DNA of 62,000 nucleotides from Cristatella mucedo (taxonomy: Eukaryota; Bryozoa; Phylactolaemata; Cristatellidae), in assembly GCA_009760855.2 (NCBI GenBank), contig WPIO01000005.1:7085001-7147000 (forward strand). The letters run 5' to 3'. Position numbers and translations under genes: made by a program. Positions within the stretch are counted from its first letter, which is position 1; each line of letters begins with the position of its first letter. Of this stretch, positions 11,450 through 22,639 are shown in pieces. Below the pieces are notes generated by a model. It had not been told where the DNA came from, did not search any database, and was given only the letters and a program-made list of their open reading frames with translations.

Positions 11450-11498
11450 GAGACCGGGACAAAGCTGGGCAACGAGCCACCAGCTTTGTCCCGGTCTC
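11450..11498. repeat. Perfect 19-bp inverted repeat (hairpin)
   Basis: Left arm 11450-11468 and right arm 11480-11498 are exact reverse complements (GAGACCGGGACAAAGCTGG and its complement), around an 11-base loop. It lies early in the internal region of the LTR element, directly before a CT tract. Confidence 0.9.
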
Positions 11499-11904
11499 TC
11501 TCTCTTTCACTTCCTCTCTCTCACTCTCTCTCTCTCTCTCTCTCTTTGTCTTTCGCTTTCTTTATCGTTCTGTGCTCACTTATTCCGCTGCTAGGAGAAC
11601 TTGTCTGCATGCACCTCGACGATGGTTTCTATGACCGGACGCTCGTGCACCGGGCACTGGAATAACTTCAGGTCGGCGCGGGTTGGTCACATAAAATTAA
11701 GCGTTGCATACGCAAGAGAAGCGAGAGAAAGAGGAAGAAAGAAGAAAACAGTGAAAGAAGTTAAAAAGTTGATTAGCATAATTGCTTTTTCCTTCTCCAC
11801 CAGCCATCACCGGTCGATCCCACTATCAACTGCCCCGCAAGAGCCACGCAGACGAGCAGAACTCATTCAGCTGCATCAGCTATCCGACGGCAATACCGGT
11901 GGAG

Positions 11905-12185
11905 GAAGCGGGTTTGGGACCACTTCCGACATCTTACGCAACGACAACTACTCTACCACTGCCGACTATGGCTCATCCTTTGCAGCTGTTCTGAGCTGCT
12001 ACTTCCATGCTACTCACTACCTCAAATGCTTTCGTGACTCTGATATGCTTCCCACTTTCTCTTTGTTGCGTGAGACGAAGTCTGTTGGCTTCCGAATGTG
12101 TACCGAAAGCCGCTTAGGCTGTGTGTGGGCTATACAAAACTCTCCTGCGTAACACCCACATGGTCTTTATGAATTTGTGAAGTTA
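11905..12185 (+). repeat. LINE-B 3' end inside the LTR element
   Basis: Plus-strand copy with the blocks seen at 4959-5460: TATGGCTCATCC, CATGCTACTCACTACCTC, CACTTTCTCTTTGTTGCG, the TCTGTTGGCTTCCG...ACCGAAAGCCGC stretch, and GGTCTTTATGAATTTGTG. It stops shortly before the ACATT tail position. Confidence 0.68.
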
Positions 12186-12269
12186 CACACGGAGATACAA
12201 CACAAATAGTAGCCGCAACAGCCGAAGAGCACCAGAACAACGTAAGTTCGCAGCGGCAGCAGCCAGAGA

Positions 12270-12985
12270 CGAACGAAGGGCGGCATGCGATGGCTTCCAG
12301 CGCCGATAGACGATAGGGGTCAGCGGCGAGGCGATAGCAGCCTACGGCAAGGCGCAGGTGACGAGCCCGAGCAAGCGACGTCGCGGCGGCGAAGCGCAGC
12401 ACCGAGAGCGTCTCAGCGGCTGAGACGCTCTCGGTGGCAAAGAGAGCCCGAGAGAGCGACGTTTCGGCCGCGCGGAGCTCAGCGGCGAGAGCTTCTTGCC
12501 GGTGGAGAGCACCTGCACAAGCGTCTCGGCCCAGAGTACAGAGGAGCGCACCGCGAAATAGCGGTGAGAGGCGAGGCGAAAGTAGACTGCGACGAGGCGA
12601 AGGCGACCCGCAAGAGCGACATCTCGGCGAAGTGCCGCAGCGCGAGCGTCGCAGCGACGGATCATCGCCAATCAGCGGCCGCGGAGAGCAGCGAGCGCCG
12701 AGAGAGCGGTCTCGGCGGCGAAGAGCGCCCGTCCGAGAGTCTCGGCGCAGAGCGCAGAAGAGCGCAACCGCGAGTTATCGGCAAGCGGCGGCGAGACGAA
12801 AGCAGCCTGCGACGAGAAGCAGGCTGCCCACGAGCGAAGCGGCGAGGGCGTCGCTGCGGCGAAGCGCAGCAGCGAGAGCGTTTCGGCGGCGAAGAATTGG
12901 GAGCCCGCGAGAGCGTCTCGGTGCAGAGTGCAGAGCAGCACAACCGCGAGATCGACTCGGCGGAGTGAAACCCCGAGAATGACGC
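12270..12985 (+). repeat. GC-rich tandem array of about 180-220-bp units
   Basis: A phrase beginning GTCTCGG and continuing with a CAGAG...GAGCGCA-type block recurs at about 12523, 12739 and 12915, with a partial unit before them. The units are diverged. They are filled with GCGAGAGCG-type motifs, so several frames stay open and encode Arg/Ser/Ala-rich sequence with no known domain. An 18-bp palindrome lies at 12400-12436. I treat it as non-coding. Confidence 0.65.
12400..12436. repeat. 18-bp near-perfect palindrome
   Basis: Arms 12400-12417 and 12419-12436 are exact reverse complements with a single G between them. The core is CCGAGAGCGTCTCAGC. It sits in the GC-rich tandem array of the LTR element. 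Confidence 0.9.
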
Positions 12986-13114
12986 GGCTAAGATAAGATC
13001 CGCAGTGGTTTTCACAGTGCCGGATCGGTCGGCTACGAGCGCAAGAGATCGGCCATTGGGGTTTGCACGGAAGTGACCTTCGGCAACCACCTGACAGTGA
13101 GAGCGGTGCCCCAC

Positions 13115-13789
13115 CTTCGTCTCGACTTCTGAAACTCACTGCTTACTGGCCTACCAGCATGTGCGATCAGGCGATTGCAGCTGGTGCAAAACTCTGCAGC
13201 TAGGCTTGTCTGTCGTGAGCGTCGCAGTTGCCACATTACTCCACTTCTCGCCGACCTGCACTGGCTACCAGTCAAGCAACGGATTGACTTCAAGGTCCTG
13301 TCGCTCACTTTTAGGTCCCTTCATTCTATGGCTCCAGCCTATCTCTCCGACATACTCCCCCATCAGGCCAAGCATCGTACCACCCGCTTTTCGGAGTCCA
13401 ACAGTCTACAAATACCTCGTACAAGCCTCAAATCCTTTGGAGACCGTGCATTTAGTTCGTATGCTCCCAAAGCCTGGAACTCCCTCCCGACCTGCATCAG
13501 AACATCCCCTGACCTGACCACATTTAAAAGGATCTTAAAAAACACCTATTTAGGACAGCATTTAGTGGGTCCCTGTGATTCGTCCTTCACGTGCTTATGC
13601 GTGCTGGCACTATGCATGCTGCCACTAACCACATTTGCATGCTGACCCTGTGCATGTCACCCCTAACCATGTTATTTATGTTGTTTATCGAACATAATAT
13701 TACTCACCATTCAATTGCATTTCCCTTTGCAGCAAATGTAAAGCGCTTAGAGAGAGAGGTTGAGTTCTCTGACGGCGCTTTATCAAGTA

Positions 13790-13839
<50 letters not shown>
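13115..13839 (+). pseudogene. 5'-truncated L2-type LINE copy inside the LTR element
   Basis: It begins within the block for the reverse transcriptase C-terminus (SRLL...LTGLPACAIRRLQLV). It continues through RLVCRERRSCHITPLLADL and PKAWNSLPTC, then the 3' UTR, ending AAGCGCTTAGAGAG...TATCAAGTACATT and an ATT tail at 13791-13839. It is close in sequence to 52520-53230, so it is a fairly recent insertion. Confidence 0.85.
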
Positions 13840-14122
13840 GCTAAAGGTGGGCAGCATCTATGACTGGCTGCTCGCGAGAGGCAGAGCTGACGTGTGCCTC
13901 CTGCGAGTGGTTGTCATGTATCCCGCACCCCATTCAAGCCGGTCGGAACTCTTCAGTGTGTAAATTAATATTCCGATAGAGCCCGAACGACATTTCGCTG
14001 GACAGGGCACCGCACGAGCAGGCAGTTGAGGAGAGCGCGGGAGCCTAAAGCTACACGACTTCCAGTCGTGAGGGCCGCCCCCATCCCAGTCAAGCTTGTG
14101 GACTATGAAATATATTTTCTAT

Positions 14123-14134
14123 GAAGGGAAGGGA
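14123..14134 (+). promoter_or_regulatory. Polypurine tract of LTR element
   Basis: GAAGGGAAGGGA directly abuts the TG start of the 3' LTR, as expected for plus-strand priming. Confidence 0.8.
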
Positions 14135-14407
14135 TGTTGTGTGCGTGTGCGGCTTCTGCTGTTGTATTTAGCGAGCTGACTCTAATGTACATGTCTCACA
14201 TGTGGCTAATAGTTTGGCCATTGACGCTTCGCAGTTTCGTGCCACAAATGCATGCTACATTTCATGTCGTCTGCTGCGATTGATCGAGCTCTTACATATT
14301 TAAGCGTTGAGAGTAATAAAGGAGAGTCTCGTTCTCCACTCTCGTTCGCCCGCTGTGTCTCCGTGAGACTCCCGCTAGAGCTGCAGCCGCCGGAGTACTG
14401 TTATACA
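14135..14407 (+). mobile_element. 3' long terminal repeat of LTR element
   Basis: 273 bp from TGTTGTGTGCG to GTTATACA, aligned end to end with 10767-11048. It has an AATAAA at about 14313 and a TATA-like CATATTTAAG before it. ACATC follows it (see the 5' LTR for the duplicated target). Confidence 0.85.
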
Positions 14408-14660
14408 ACATCTGGCCCGCCGGGTACGAAGTTTGAGCTTACCACTTATTCAATATTTCTTAGTTTCGCGAAACGTATTATCCAGCGAACGTAATTCGTA
14501 GCGTAAATTGTATCAGTACCATAGACGATTATGCTCTTTCAACAAGACTTGCTCTTTCTAAGCAGGTCATTGTGTCATTCCTTGTTCACCACTTAAGTAA
14601 TCAAATCTGATCTGAGAGCCGGCTACTGGGGATATTAGGAACCTGTGTGCACTAGGTGCT
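14408..14660. other. Unassigned intronic sequence
   Basis: Flank of the LTR element. Nothing is recognised. Confidence 0.4.
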
Positions 14661-14664
14661 ATAC

Positions 14665-14695
<31 letters not shown>

Positions 14696-14780
14696 TACTA
14701 ATATATTAGTATAGTGCCCTCGGAGAACTTAATTTTTTTCTGGGCACTTTACATATGCTGTAAATCAAGCAGGGTCAAAC
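14665..14780 (-). repeat. L2-like 3' tail remnant (minus strand)
   Basis: An AAT run is followed by GTGCCCTCGGAGAACTTAAT and GGGCACTTTACATATGC. This is the reverse complement of the common L2/SINE tail (AAGCGC...TTAAGTTCTCTGAGGGCGC). The adjoining body is too decayed to assign. Confidence 0.6.
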
Positions 14781-15211
14781 TACACGTAGCACCTCATCCA
14801 TGTATTCTTTGGATTTTGAACCACCTCCCAGGCATCTAGCGATTGCGATCGGGATTTCCGTGCTTTTGAATAGCGCAAATTAGTTTTGAATTTATTTGTA
14901 AAAGGATCTACTTCAATAGAACAATTTTTGTTGTTTTCGATAGAGGCGACGTCAAGTCTGGCTGTCTGAGAATACTGACGTAGTCTGAAGGACTCTAGTT
15001 TTCATTGGATGTATTGCTACGAGCGCCCCTCCACGCGTATCTAGAATGTGCAGCTTAGTGATACATGACTACATGACATAACAGTTTCTTCTTACTTAAC
15101 TATTTTCTCTTTACCTTTCCACACTACCCGTTAAATAACACTTCGAAAAAACCTATTGTATTCCAACTATGCATCTCTGTATTTCACCTCATTCATATAC
15201 ACTTCTCCCTA

Positions 15212-15990
<779 letters not shown>

Positions 15991-17118
15991 CTGTCTGCCA
16001 CACCCACACGCTCGCGCCGTCTGTCACTTAGGCTGCCGCTCACGCAGGTGAGCACATACACAATCTATCGCTAAACCTTACCACGACGTTTCCTGATACA
16101 CGCGCTCACTTGGTCAAAGCTCTTAATGATATCTATATTAGTCGATAATTTGTTGCGTCCCGCCCCCTGCCCTTGCGACGAGATTTCTTGGGGTCCTCTT
16201 GAGCGAATGCAACTGAGAACGGCCTGGAGTGAGACAATTGGTCAGAGACGATTTCCCAACATGCTATTGGGCCACTATTTCAACGGGATACTGAATGTCT
16301 GTGCCATTTTTGCAAAGCCCGATCGATTGCTATCAGCGATAACAATTGCAGGCGTCGCTTGACAATAGCCCGTAAACGGGCACATCAAGGCGACACCGAC
16401 ACCGTTACAGCGCTGTGGTTCTGGACTTGCAACGATGGCTGGCTCGCTGCTGAGCCAGACTGGCAGCCGAGGCACACTGCTTGGCTTATGGGCAGCGAGC
16501 CTATACGTTGGTAAGCTTAGCGTGGGCGGCGTTCCGGGCTTTTAAAGTGCGATGCATTCGTGTCACTTTCTTATCCTTCCTGCCCTGGCGACACGCTTCC
16601 GGAACGCCAAGACAGCCGGTTGCCCTCGTCATCGCACGTGTAGATGTTTGCGAATCCTTTCATCTGTCTTTCGAGCAGGCAGCCCTGACTCTTCGAATCG
16701 AAGGAATGCATGAATGTAGAGCTTAGCCACAAAGACACGTGGCCCCGTCGTGACCATTGGCTTCTGAGCTCTGCACGACTACCTTTCATGCGAATGTGTT
16801 AGAAAATTCGAAGTCGGATGATGCTAAAAGTGCATCGCATCCTATCCAGTAGCAGGTCGCAGCTGCCTAATTTGATTCTATTCTAACTCTTCACTCTCAT
16901 TAGCCAGGTAGCAGCCAGGCTTTTTACTTTTCTGCTGCCTCAGATGAGCATCAATTGTAGCCGCTCTCTAGCGCTCTCCCTCAAGTCTCCCAAAGAGGCT
17001 ATGCAGCTCCCCAGACTGCCGCATCTCTAGATACTACTGCTCCGGACGACCAGGCTTCGGCTGTGAAGATGCCCCTTGCTAATGGTACGCTAACGGCACG
17101 TTGACCTGCTACTGTTGA
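15991..17118. other. Unassigned intronic sequence
   Basis: Mixed-composition sequence without a supported exon, RNA or repeat. Confidence 0.4.
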
Positions 17119-17301
17119 GCCGCGATGGCACACTAGGTAAGGCGGTTGCTTTCACGACCTCGGTCCAGAGGTCGTGGGTTCGATGCCTGCGGTAGGCGGT
17201 CCTTTATCGCCACTACAAGCGGTGGTGATAGCCTTAAAGGCTCTTCTGTCGCTATACAAAAAGAGGCTGTTTAATCAGCTAGGATGTATTTGTTTATTTA
17301 T
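17119..17301 (+). repeat. tRNA-derived SINE (family S1, best copy)
   Basis: The head has box A (TGGCACACTAGGTAAGG) and box B (GTGGGTTCGATGCC). The body has GCGGTGGTGATAGCC and GTCGCTATACAAAAAGAGG, and the tail is TTTGTTTATTTA. The near-identical minus-strand copy at 3195-3388 gives the element borders. Confidence 0.85.
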
Positions 17302-17689
17302 ACTGAGCTGTTGCCATAATTAAAAGAATGAGCATCAACATTAGTTGTCTCGCACCCTCCTTCTACTTGGTCGTTTATCTATATAATCTCTGCTGTTGCC
17401 GTCTACCAGGCCCACGCAACTATTCAGATCAAAGCTGGCACTAGATATGGCACTATTTGATACATTCCGAGCAGCAGTAACTTGATCCTAATCCTATCTA
17501 CGTAAACAATAAATTATACCTTGAAAGGTAGCTACAAATGGTTGCTGTCAGCATGCAAGCAATAGACGATGCTGTGAGCATGCATACCCTCGAGAAGCAT
17601 GGGATTGATGAGGACCATCCAAAGACCAAGGACAGCGATTGCTAAAATGCGCTTGCTGACTGACCGGCTGGATGAGATCTAGCCCTCAC

Positions 17690-17770
17690 ACGACAGTCGC
17701 TGGATTCATTCGAGCACGCACGGTTGGAACCAACAGGATACTGAGCTACCGCCACCACGGTCTATGTGTT
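17690..17770 (-). repeat. Possible SINE head remnant
   Basis: Weak minus-strand similarity to the tRNA-like head (CCGTGGTGGCGGTAGCTCAG..., then a damaged box B). Confidence 0.3.
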
Positions 17771-17819
17771 TGGGTTGCTTCGCTGGTTACCGAGCAGTTT
17801 TTGCTGAACTCTACTGATG

Positions 17820-18206
17820 CATGATTGTTTAATTTCGAAATCTTACTCTGACTAAGAAGGCCCGTCCGTTACTTGGCTCCTTCGTTCATAAATGGGCTGC
17901 CATGTCAGTTCAAGAGCATTCTGTTTCTTTTTAGACTATACACGAGCCATTAAATTTCGTTTCTTAAAGGCTGTTGGTGACAGAAGATTTTTCATGTCAG
18001 GTTTCAGACTGAGGAACTAAGTTCCATAGTTCATCGGAAACGCTATCTTCGGTACTGCTGCTAACTAAGGCACTCTCTTTCCAGCTACCCTGAGCTTTTA
18101 CTTCCATGCAACTGACTTCTTAGACTGCCCTCCTGACGCAGCAATGCTTCTCACGTTTTCTTTGCTGAGTTCTTTATGGAGTCTGTTGGCTACCGCATAC
18201 GTACCG

Positions 18207-18208
<2 letters not shown>
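17820..18208 (+). repeat. LINE-B 3' fragment
   Basis: Decayed copy with CTGAGCTTTTACTTCCATGC, CTTCTCACGTTTTC and GTCTGTTGGCTACCGCATACG blocks. It is cut off at ACCGAAA by the TA repeat. Confidence 0.55.

Positions 18209-18285
<77 letters not shown>
18209..18285 (+). repeat. (TA)n microsatellite
   Basis: About 76 bases of uninterrupted TA dinucleotides. It interrupts the end of a LINE-B fragment. Confidence 0.95.
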
Positions 18286-18288
<3 letters not shown>

Positions 18289-18598
18289 TACCTTACTATA
18301 TAATAACATAATATTTATTACACTTGTGTATTTGTTTATTTATTAAAAACCAATACGCATATATAATAATAATATAATAAATATAAATATAATAATATAA
18401 GTATAAGTATATAGTCCTTATTTATACTGGTTCATATTTTAATGCATTTCTAAACAACTATTGATACTGTTGTAAGAAATCTATGCAGATCAATGAAATA
18501 CCAGTAAGCCATTAGTGCACTCGAATTTAATTTGGTGCGTGTTTTACCAAGGTCATTTTACACACTTCTATAATTGAGGCCGATTTCCTCTTTTCCAG

Positions 18599-18904
18599 CT
18601 CAATCCTTGGCTTTAACAACAATTATCATAAACGGCCAAAGCAAATTGGCTATTGTTATGGATTCTGCAACTGCTCAGAGACAAGTTGCCATCACGTGTC
18701 AGTCAAATGTCAGCTCGCCAGCGACCTTTTACTCCTCCACGGCGCTTTTGAAATCTCAAGGTGTCGCGAGCTCCAACATCATCTCTACATCGTCTACAGT
18801 GGCCGTCAACCAGTATTTAACTGGTCCTTTTAGCATACCACGCTTCACAAATTTTTATGATCAACGCACTCTGAATGAAGGGATTTTAACTGTCACCATA
18901 GATG
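18599..18904 (+). CDS. Ig-superfamily gene, exon 3 of window (Ig domain B, main part)
   Basis: Acceptor TTTTCCAG|CT and donor GATG|GTGAGG, phase 1 to phase 1. Only phase 1 avoids an immediate stop, and it joins the phase-1 end of the exon at 3544-3847. It encodes about 102 residues. A beta-strand-rich start (LALTTIIINGQSKLAIVMD) is followed by VAITCQSN with the B-strand cysteine, an NVS sequon, a serine/threonine-rich middle and GILTVTID at the end. The domain is completed by the next exon, where VTID runs into DVQLEDSGEYYC. This is the clearest Ig domain of the gene. Confidence 0.75.
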
Positions 18905-19601
18905 GTGAGGACATAGCGACGCATCCACGACGCGAATCAATTTGATCAAGCAAGGCGTTCCCATAGCACATTTCTAGTTTTAGCAATAGTAGCAGGTGCT
19001 TGATCCTCTTCTTCCTTCACGTGTGCAGTCATGTGAATATCACTCCTTTCCTCTTCCCATTCAGCCACAGCACTGTCCAGTGTACTGTAGTGCTCTCAAC
19101 CGATTCATTTTTCAACTGGATCTGTTAATTAAAAGAGCTTCTACCGCAGCAGTAGCAAGCTCCGGGTAATTTTTTTCAGTTGAACATGCCTTAAAAAGAA
19201 TTTCTTTTAAAGAGGCATGAAAACGGCTGCTCCCAGTGCAGAATAAGCCTGAATTGAACGTCCCTGGCGTGATGTGACGTACTCTTCTTTTCTCTTTCCT
19301 GGCATTCTTTCAAATTAAATGCACTGCGTTTGGTCATTGTACACCAGTGGCTCTATTAAACTGGGCTGCTGGCTGTAGTAAGTTTTTTCGCATCTTTATA
19401 TGCATTTATTTGTTTCAATCTTCACATATCAAGACGGCAGCATAAACGTCGGCAGTGACTTTGGCTCGTGCGATCCTTTGAGAGCGCGAGAAAATGCTGA
19501 CGTCCACGCGCTGATGAATGCTAAATGCACGAATTCTGCCCTGCGTCAGTACCTTGTCTTGTATCTAGGCCTTGCAATCTGACACTTAATCTCTTACGTA
19601 G
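18905..19601. other. Intron of the Ig-family gene
   Basis: 697-base intron with good GT and AG ends. No repeat is recognised. Confidence 0.55.
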
Positions 19602-19709
19602 ACGTCCAGCTCGAGGATAGCGGCGAGTACTACTGCCTAACGTCAACTCGGAACAGCCACGGCTCTCAGCCTCCGGAAATTAGTGCTACTTTCGGTTTAA
19701 ACGTCCTCG
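19602..19709 (+). CDS. Ig-superfamily gene, exon 4 of window (F/G strands of Ig domain B)
   Basis: 108-base exon, acceptor ACGTAG|AC and donor CTCG|GTAAGC, phase 1 to phase 1. Its first codon is completed by the G of the previous exon. The peptide reads DVQLEDSGEYYCLTSTRNSH, the classic Asp-x-Gly-x-Tyr-x-Cys F-strand signature of Ig domains, and ends in ISATFGLNVL. A phase-1 intron just before the F strand is unusual but fits both borders. This short exon is the firmest evidence that the gene belongs to the Ig superfamily. Confidence 0.8.
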
Positions 19710-20906
19710 GTAAGCTTTGTCTCGCCTCCCGGTCACTCCGCTATTCACAGGAAGTGACTCGCGCTCTCTGCCGCCATTTTCTGCTCTCGCTAACAATCTT
19801 GGTAGGGACGGAAAGCGCTACATCGATGCATCCATAAAAAAACAAGCGAATAGGGAAGGAATTAGCAACCAAATTGTATAGCTCAGTCAGATCCAAATTT
19901 TATTAGGGCACTTACAAACTATTGCGGCGCGCGGCCTATAAAAGTGTATGCAGAAATATCAAATACATGAAAAATGAATAGGATGCTTAATAAATTAAAA
20001 ATCCAATGCGTGCAGTCTTATTCGCAAAAGAAAAAATGCATGGAGCCTGCTCAGTGGCCCAACGAAGAGTCAACGAATGCACTTGGTCGAAATACGCAGG
20101 AATCGAGCTCAAGAGTTAGAGCCTGCTAGGCTTGCAGGGCTGCGGGGAGCGGCTTTACGGGCATTCATTGTGATTTTTTCCAGGGAGAATCGTCTATTTT
20201 TCCGTGGATTTTGTGACTATGAAAGACGCTAGCGCTGCACGCCGTCGGCACACACTGGCCGCTGAGTTTCCAGAAAGTTATTGCGATCCCATTAGGGGCA
20301 GTTACATTTGCAGAGTTGCTGAAAAAATGGGGTAATTGCACATAGGTAAAAATGTCTACCGAGCGGCGCGACGCGCCTTCGGCGCCGCGCTCTTCAAAAT
20401 TGGGGTGCACGCGTTTCCCTTTAGGGTGAAGTTCGGGAGCGGCGCGCAATCTGATCGGACCTCCGTGCGGACCTCCAATAGCTGGGGAAAAGGAGATTGC
20501 TTAGATGGCCTTACGAGACTATCTGGGCGGCACGTCGTGCGGTGCACTGTTTAAAGCTTTTTCTTCGGTTGTGTGCTTCCAATCGTTTTAGTTGGGGCTA
20601 CACAAGTCTACCGGGCAAGCGGTCCCGTGGCGGCAGCTTCACGCTCTAGGAAACGGTGGTACGAGTTTTATTTTAGAGACCATCTAGTTAGGCTTCTGGG
20701 CGGCGCGCTTTCTATGCTGATATTCGGACTTTACCAACATTGATTGTAACCATTTTCTTTATTAGAGTGCAGAAACAAGCGCCTTTACGCTCTCATTGTG
20801 CGACTATAATAGCAGTCAGAGACCAGGAAAGGCTAATGTTCATCTTAAAAAAAATTAAAGAATCTTTCCAAGTTTATAACTAAATACAGTGCAGTCTTAT
20901 CTTTAG
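19710..20906. other. Intron of the Ig-family gene
   Basis: 1.2-kb intron. A weak minus-strand SINE-like block (tail-like AGGGCACTTACAAA and a damaged box B) lies at about 19895-20145. The rest is unassigned. Confidence 0.45.
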
Positions 20907-21052
20907 AGATTCCGAAGATCCTTATATACAGCGAGTACGACTCGGGCCTTAATACTTCCACGAAGCCTGAGATGACCATCGATGCTGCTGGTCTCAAAAC
21001 TGTGACGTGGACATGTTTGGCCGAATCGAGCGCTCCCATGCCCACACTGCAG
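20907..21052 (+). CDS. Ig-superfamily gene, exon 5 of window (first half of Ig domain C)
   Basis: Acceptor TATCTTTAG|AG and donor TGCAG|GTAAAT, phase 1 to phase 0. It encodes EIPKILIYSEYDSGLNTST followed by a strand with VTWTCLAESSAPMPTLQ. The phases, length (146 versus 155) and closing motif match the exon at 1517-1671, so the two derive from a duplicated unit. Confidence 0.72.
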
Positions 21053-21859
21053 GTAAATGATGCCTTCTGCACCGTAAAGTGCCACTTATTTGTACCAGGA
21101 AAGCGCTCGATTAATTATCTCGCAGATCGTGTCCAGCCTTCAAGAATAATATAAGACTTCTCGCGTTGCAATGCGGCTGTTGAGCACGTTATGTTTTGCT
21201 GTGGAATTGTGCGCATCGATGGCTAAATGGGATGGGCCTATCCTTACTTGAGCTTTATCATTCATGACGAAGAAAAAATAGCCACGTGATTGTATACGAA
21301 GAGAATGAGGTGATTGGACATTACAGGGAGTGAGAGAGTGCCTATTGAAGCCCATTGTGAGTATTCGACTTCCGAATTAATTACTGGCTGCTACCCTGTA
21401 TATAAGTCTGCAACTATCTCTTCGCTCGTTGCACTAGCTTCAACAATTTTGAGCATATACCTACAGGAACTTGGGCAATGTACAGGGATTTTTAACAAAT
21501 GTTTGATCGCTATTTGTCTGTCTTCGTGTGGCTGCTCTGGTTAAGGTAATAGAGCACTTATGATCAGCAGATGGAATATCGCTGCAATTTAATTGTAGCA
21601 GTGTGCTTTAAATGATTTGAGACTAAGCTTTTAAGTACAAAACATAACCGCCTCTCTCCTAAACTTCCGCATTTTCAGTCACTGCCCTTAACGACAGCTC
21701 TGCTAACTGATTAGCCTATTGTATTTGTAATTTCATTATTAAGAATGTGTGTACGTTACTGAGAGTTAATTTTTCCTATTTTTCCGGTAACTTCGATCTA
21801 CGCACGTGCTGCATTTTCATGATATCGTATGTTTTTTGTATTGCATATTTTACTCTCAG
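21053..21859. other. Intron of the Ig-family gene
   Basis: 807-base phase-0 intron inside Ig domain C. No repeat is recognised. Confidence 0.55.
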
Positions 21860-22151
21860 CTTTATGTTGGTGACATGGACGTAACAGCAACGGCTCAACT
21901 CAGCACAAGCCGTAATATGATGGGGAAAATCGGAATTCAGAGGATTCTATTTACTTCAAAAGCGCAGGTCGCTGTTGAAATAACAGACGTCTCGGATTGT
22001 CAGATTCTGCGCTGCTCTGCTCACTTTCCCAAGCTGATGGCAAGCGAGGTGGCGAGCGCTTCCGCTACGCTTCGCACCAAGCCTGAAAACATTACTTGCC
22101 TTGTTAGAGGCAAGGCCATATCAGGAGCGCCAGCTGAAACAAGGCATTCTG
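21860..22151 (+). CDS. Ig-superfamily gene, exon 6 of window (second half of Ig domain C)
   Basis: Acceptor TACTCTCAG|CTT and donor TTCTG|GTGAGG, phase 0 to phase 1. About 97 residues: LYVGDMDVTATAQL, a strand AQVAVEITDVSDCQILRC containing the paired cysteine, then SAHFPKLMASEVASASATLR and PENITCLVRGKAISGAP with a sequon. It is related to 3544-3847 in phase, length and cysteine positions. It is the membrane-proximal domain if the next exon is the last one. Confidence 0.72.
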
Positions 22152-22639
22152 GTGAGGATTATATCAAAATTGTCTTGAATTTGCGTAACGCTCCCTCACT
22201 TCCCTTATTAAAAAGCATTTTTGTAGCATAGCATTTTCGTAGATGAGTACGTGCACGTCACTGCGGCAAGAGTCAGTGGGGTGCTAGCATTGCTGCAGCA
22301 ATTGTAAGTCTTTTGCATAGTAGCATAAAAGAGAACCAAATATATATCCAGGCATGTATAGCTCGCTGAAAAAGAATCAATTAAGAAGAGCTAATTACAA
22401 GCGAGGTGTCACGCTTAGACATACGTGCTAAAGCTCGTTAGTATTAAGCTTCGATAAGCGAGCACAAGTGCACAAGGATGCACTGGTTAGCAGGGTCAGA
22501 GCAGCTGGCTAGCAAGATCCATGTACAGGTGAGCACGTAGACACACATAAAAAAAGGCAAGCTAGTTGGCTCTAAGCGGATATCTGAGCGGATGAGATGC
22601 ATCTTTAGCTCGGAGAAATGCTGCATTCAATGCATGTCC

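Larger units (their letters stand above)
11049..14134 (+). mobile_element. Internal region of non-autonomous LTR element
   Basis: About 3.1 kb between the two LTRs. It starts with a primer binding site (11054-11073) and ends with a polypurine tract (GAAGGGAAGGGA, 14123-14134). There is no recognisable protease, reverse transcriptase, RNase H or integrase. In order it holds an 83-codon frame (11066-11317), a short TTCTTAA tandem repeat, a perfect 19-bp inverted repeat, a CT tract, a LINE-B 3' end, a GC-rich tandem array and a truncated L2 3' end with an ATT tail. A final unassigned 300 bp follows. It must have been mobilised in trans, if it moved in this form. The LINE pieces may instead be later insertions. 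Confidence 0.75.

Noticed and set aside
12285-12968. 227-residue Arg/Ser-rich frame in the LTR element
   Set aside because: Other frames are open in the same place and the segment is a tandem repeat without a known domain.
17119-17200. tRNA gene
   Set aside because: Boxes A and B are present, but no proper acceptor and anticodon stems form, and the same head plus body recurs elsewhere. It is a SINE head.
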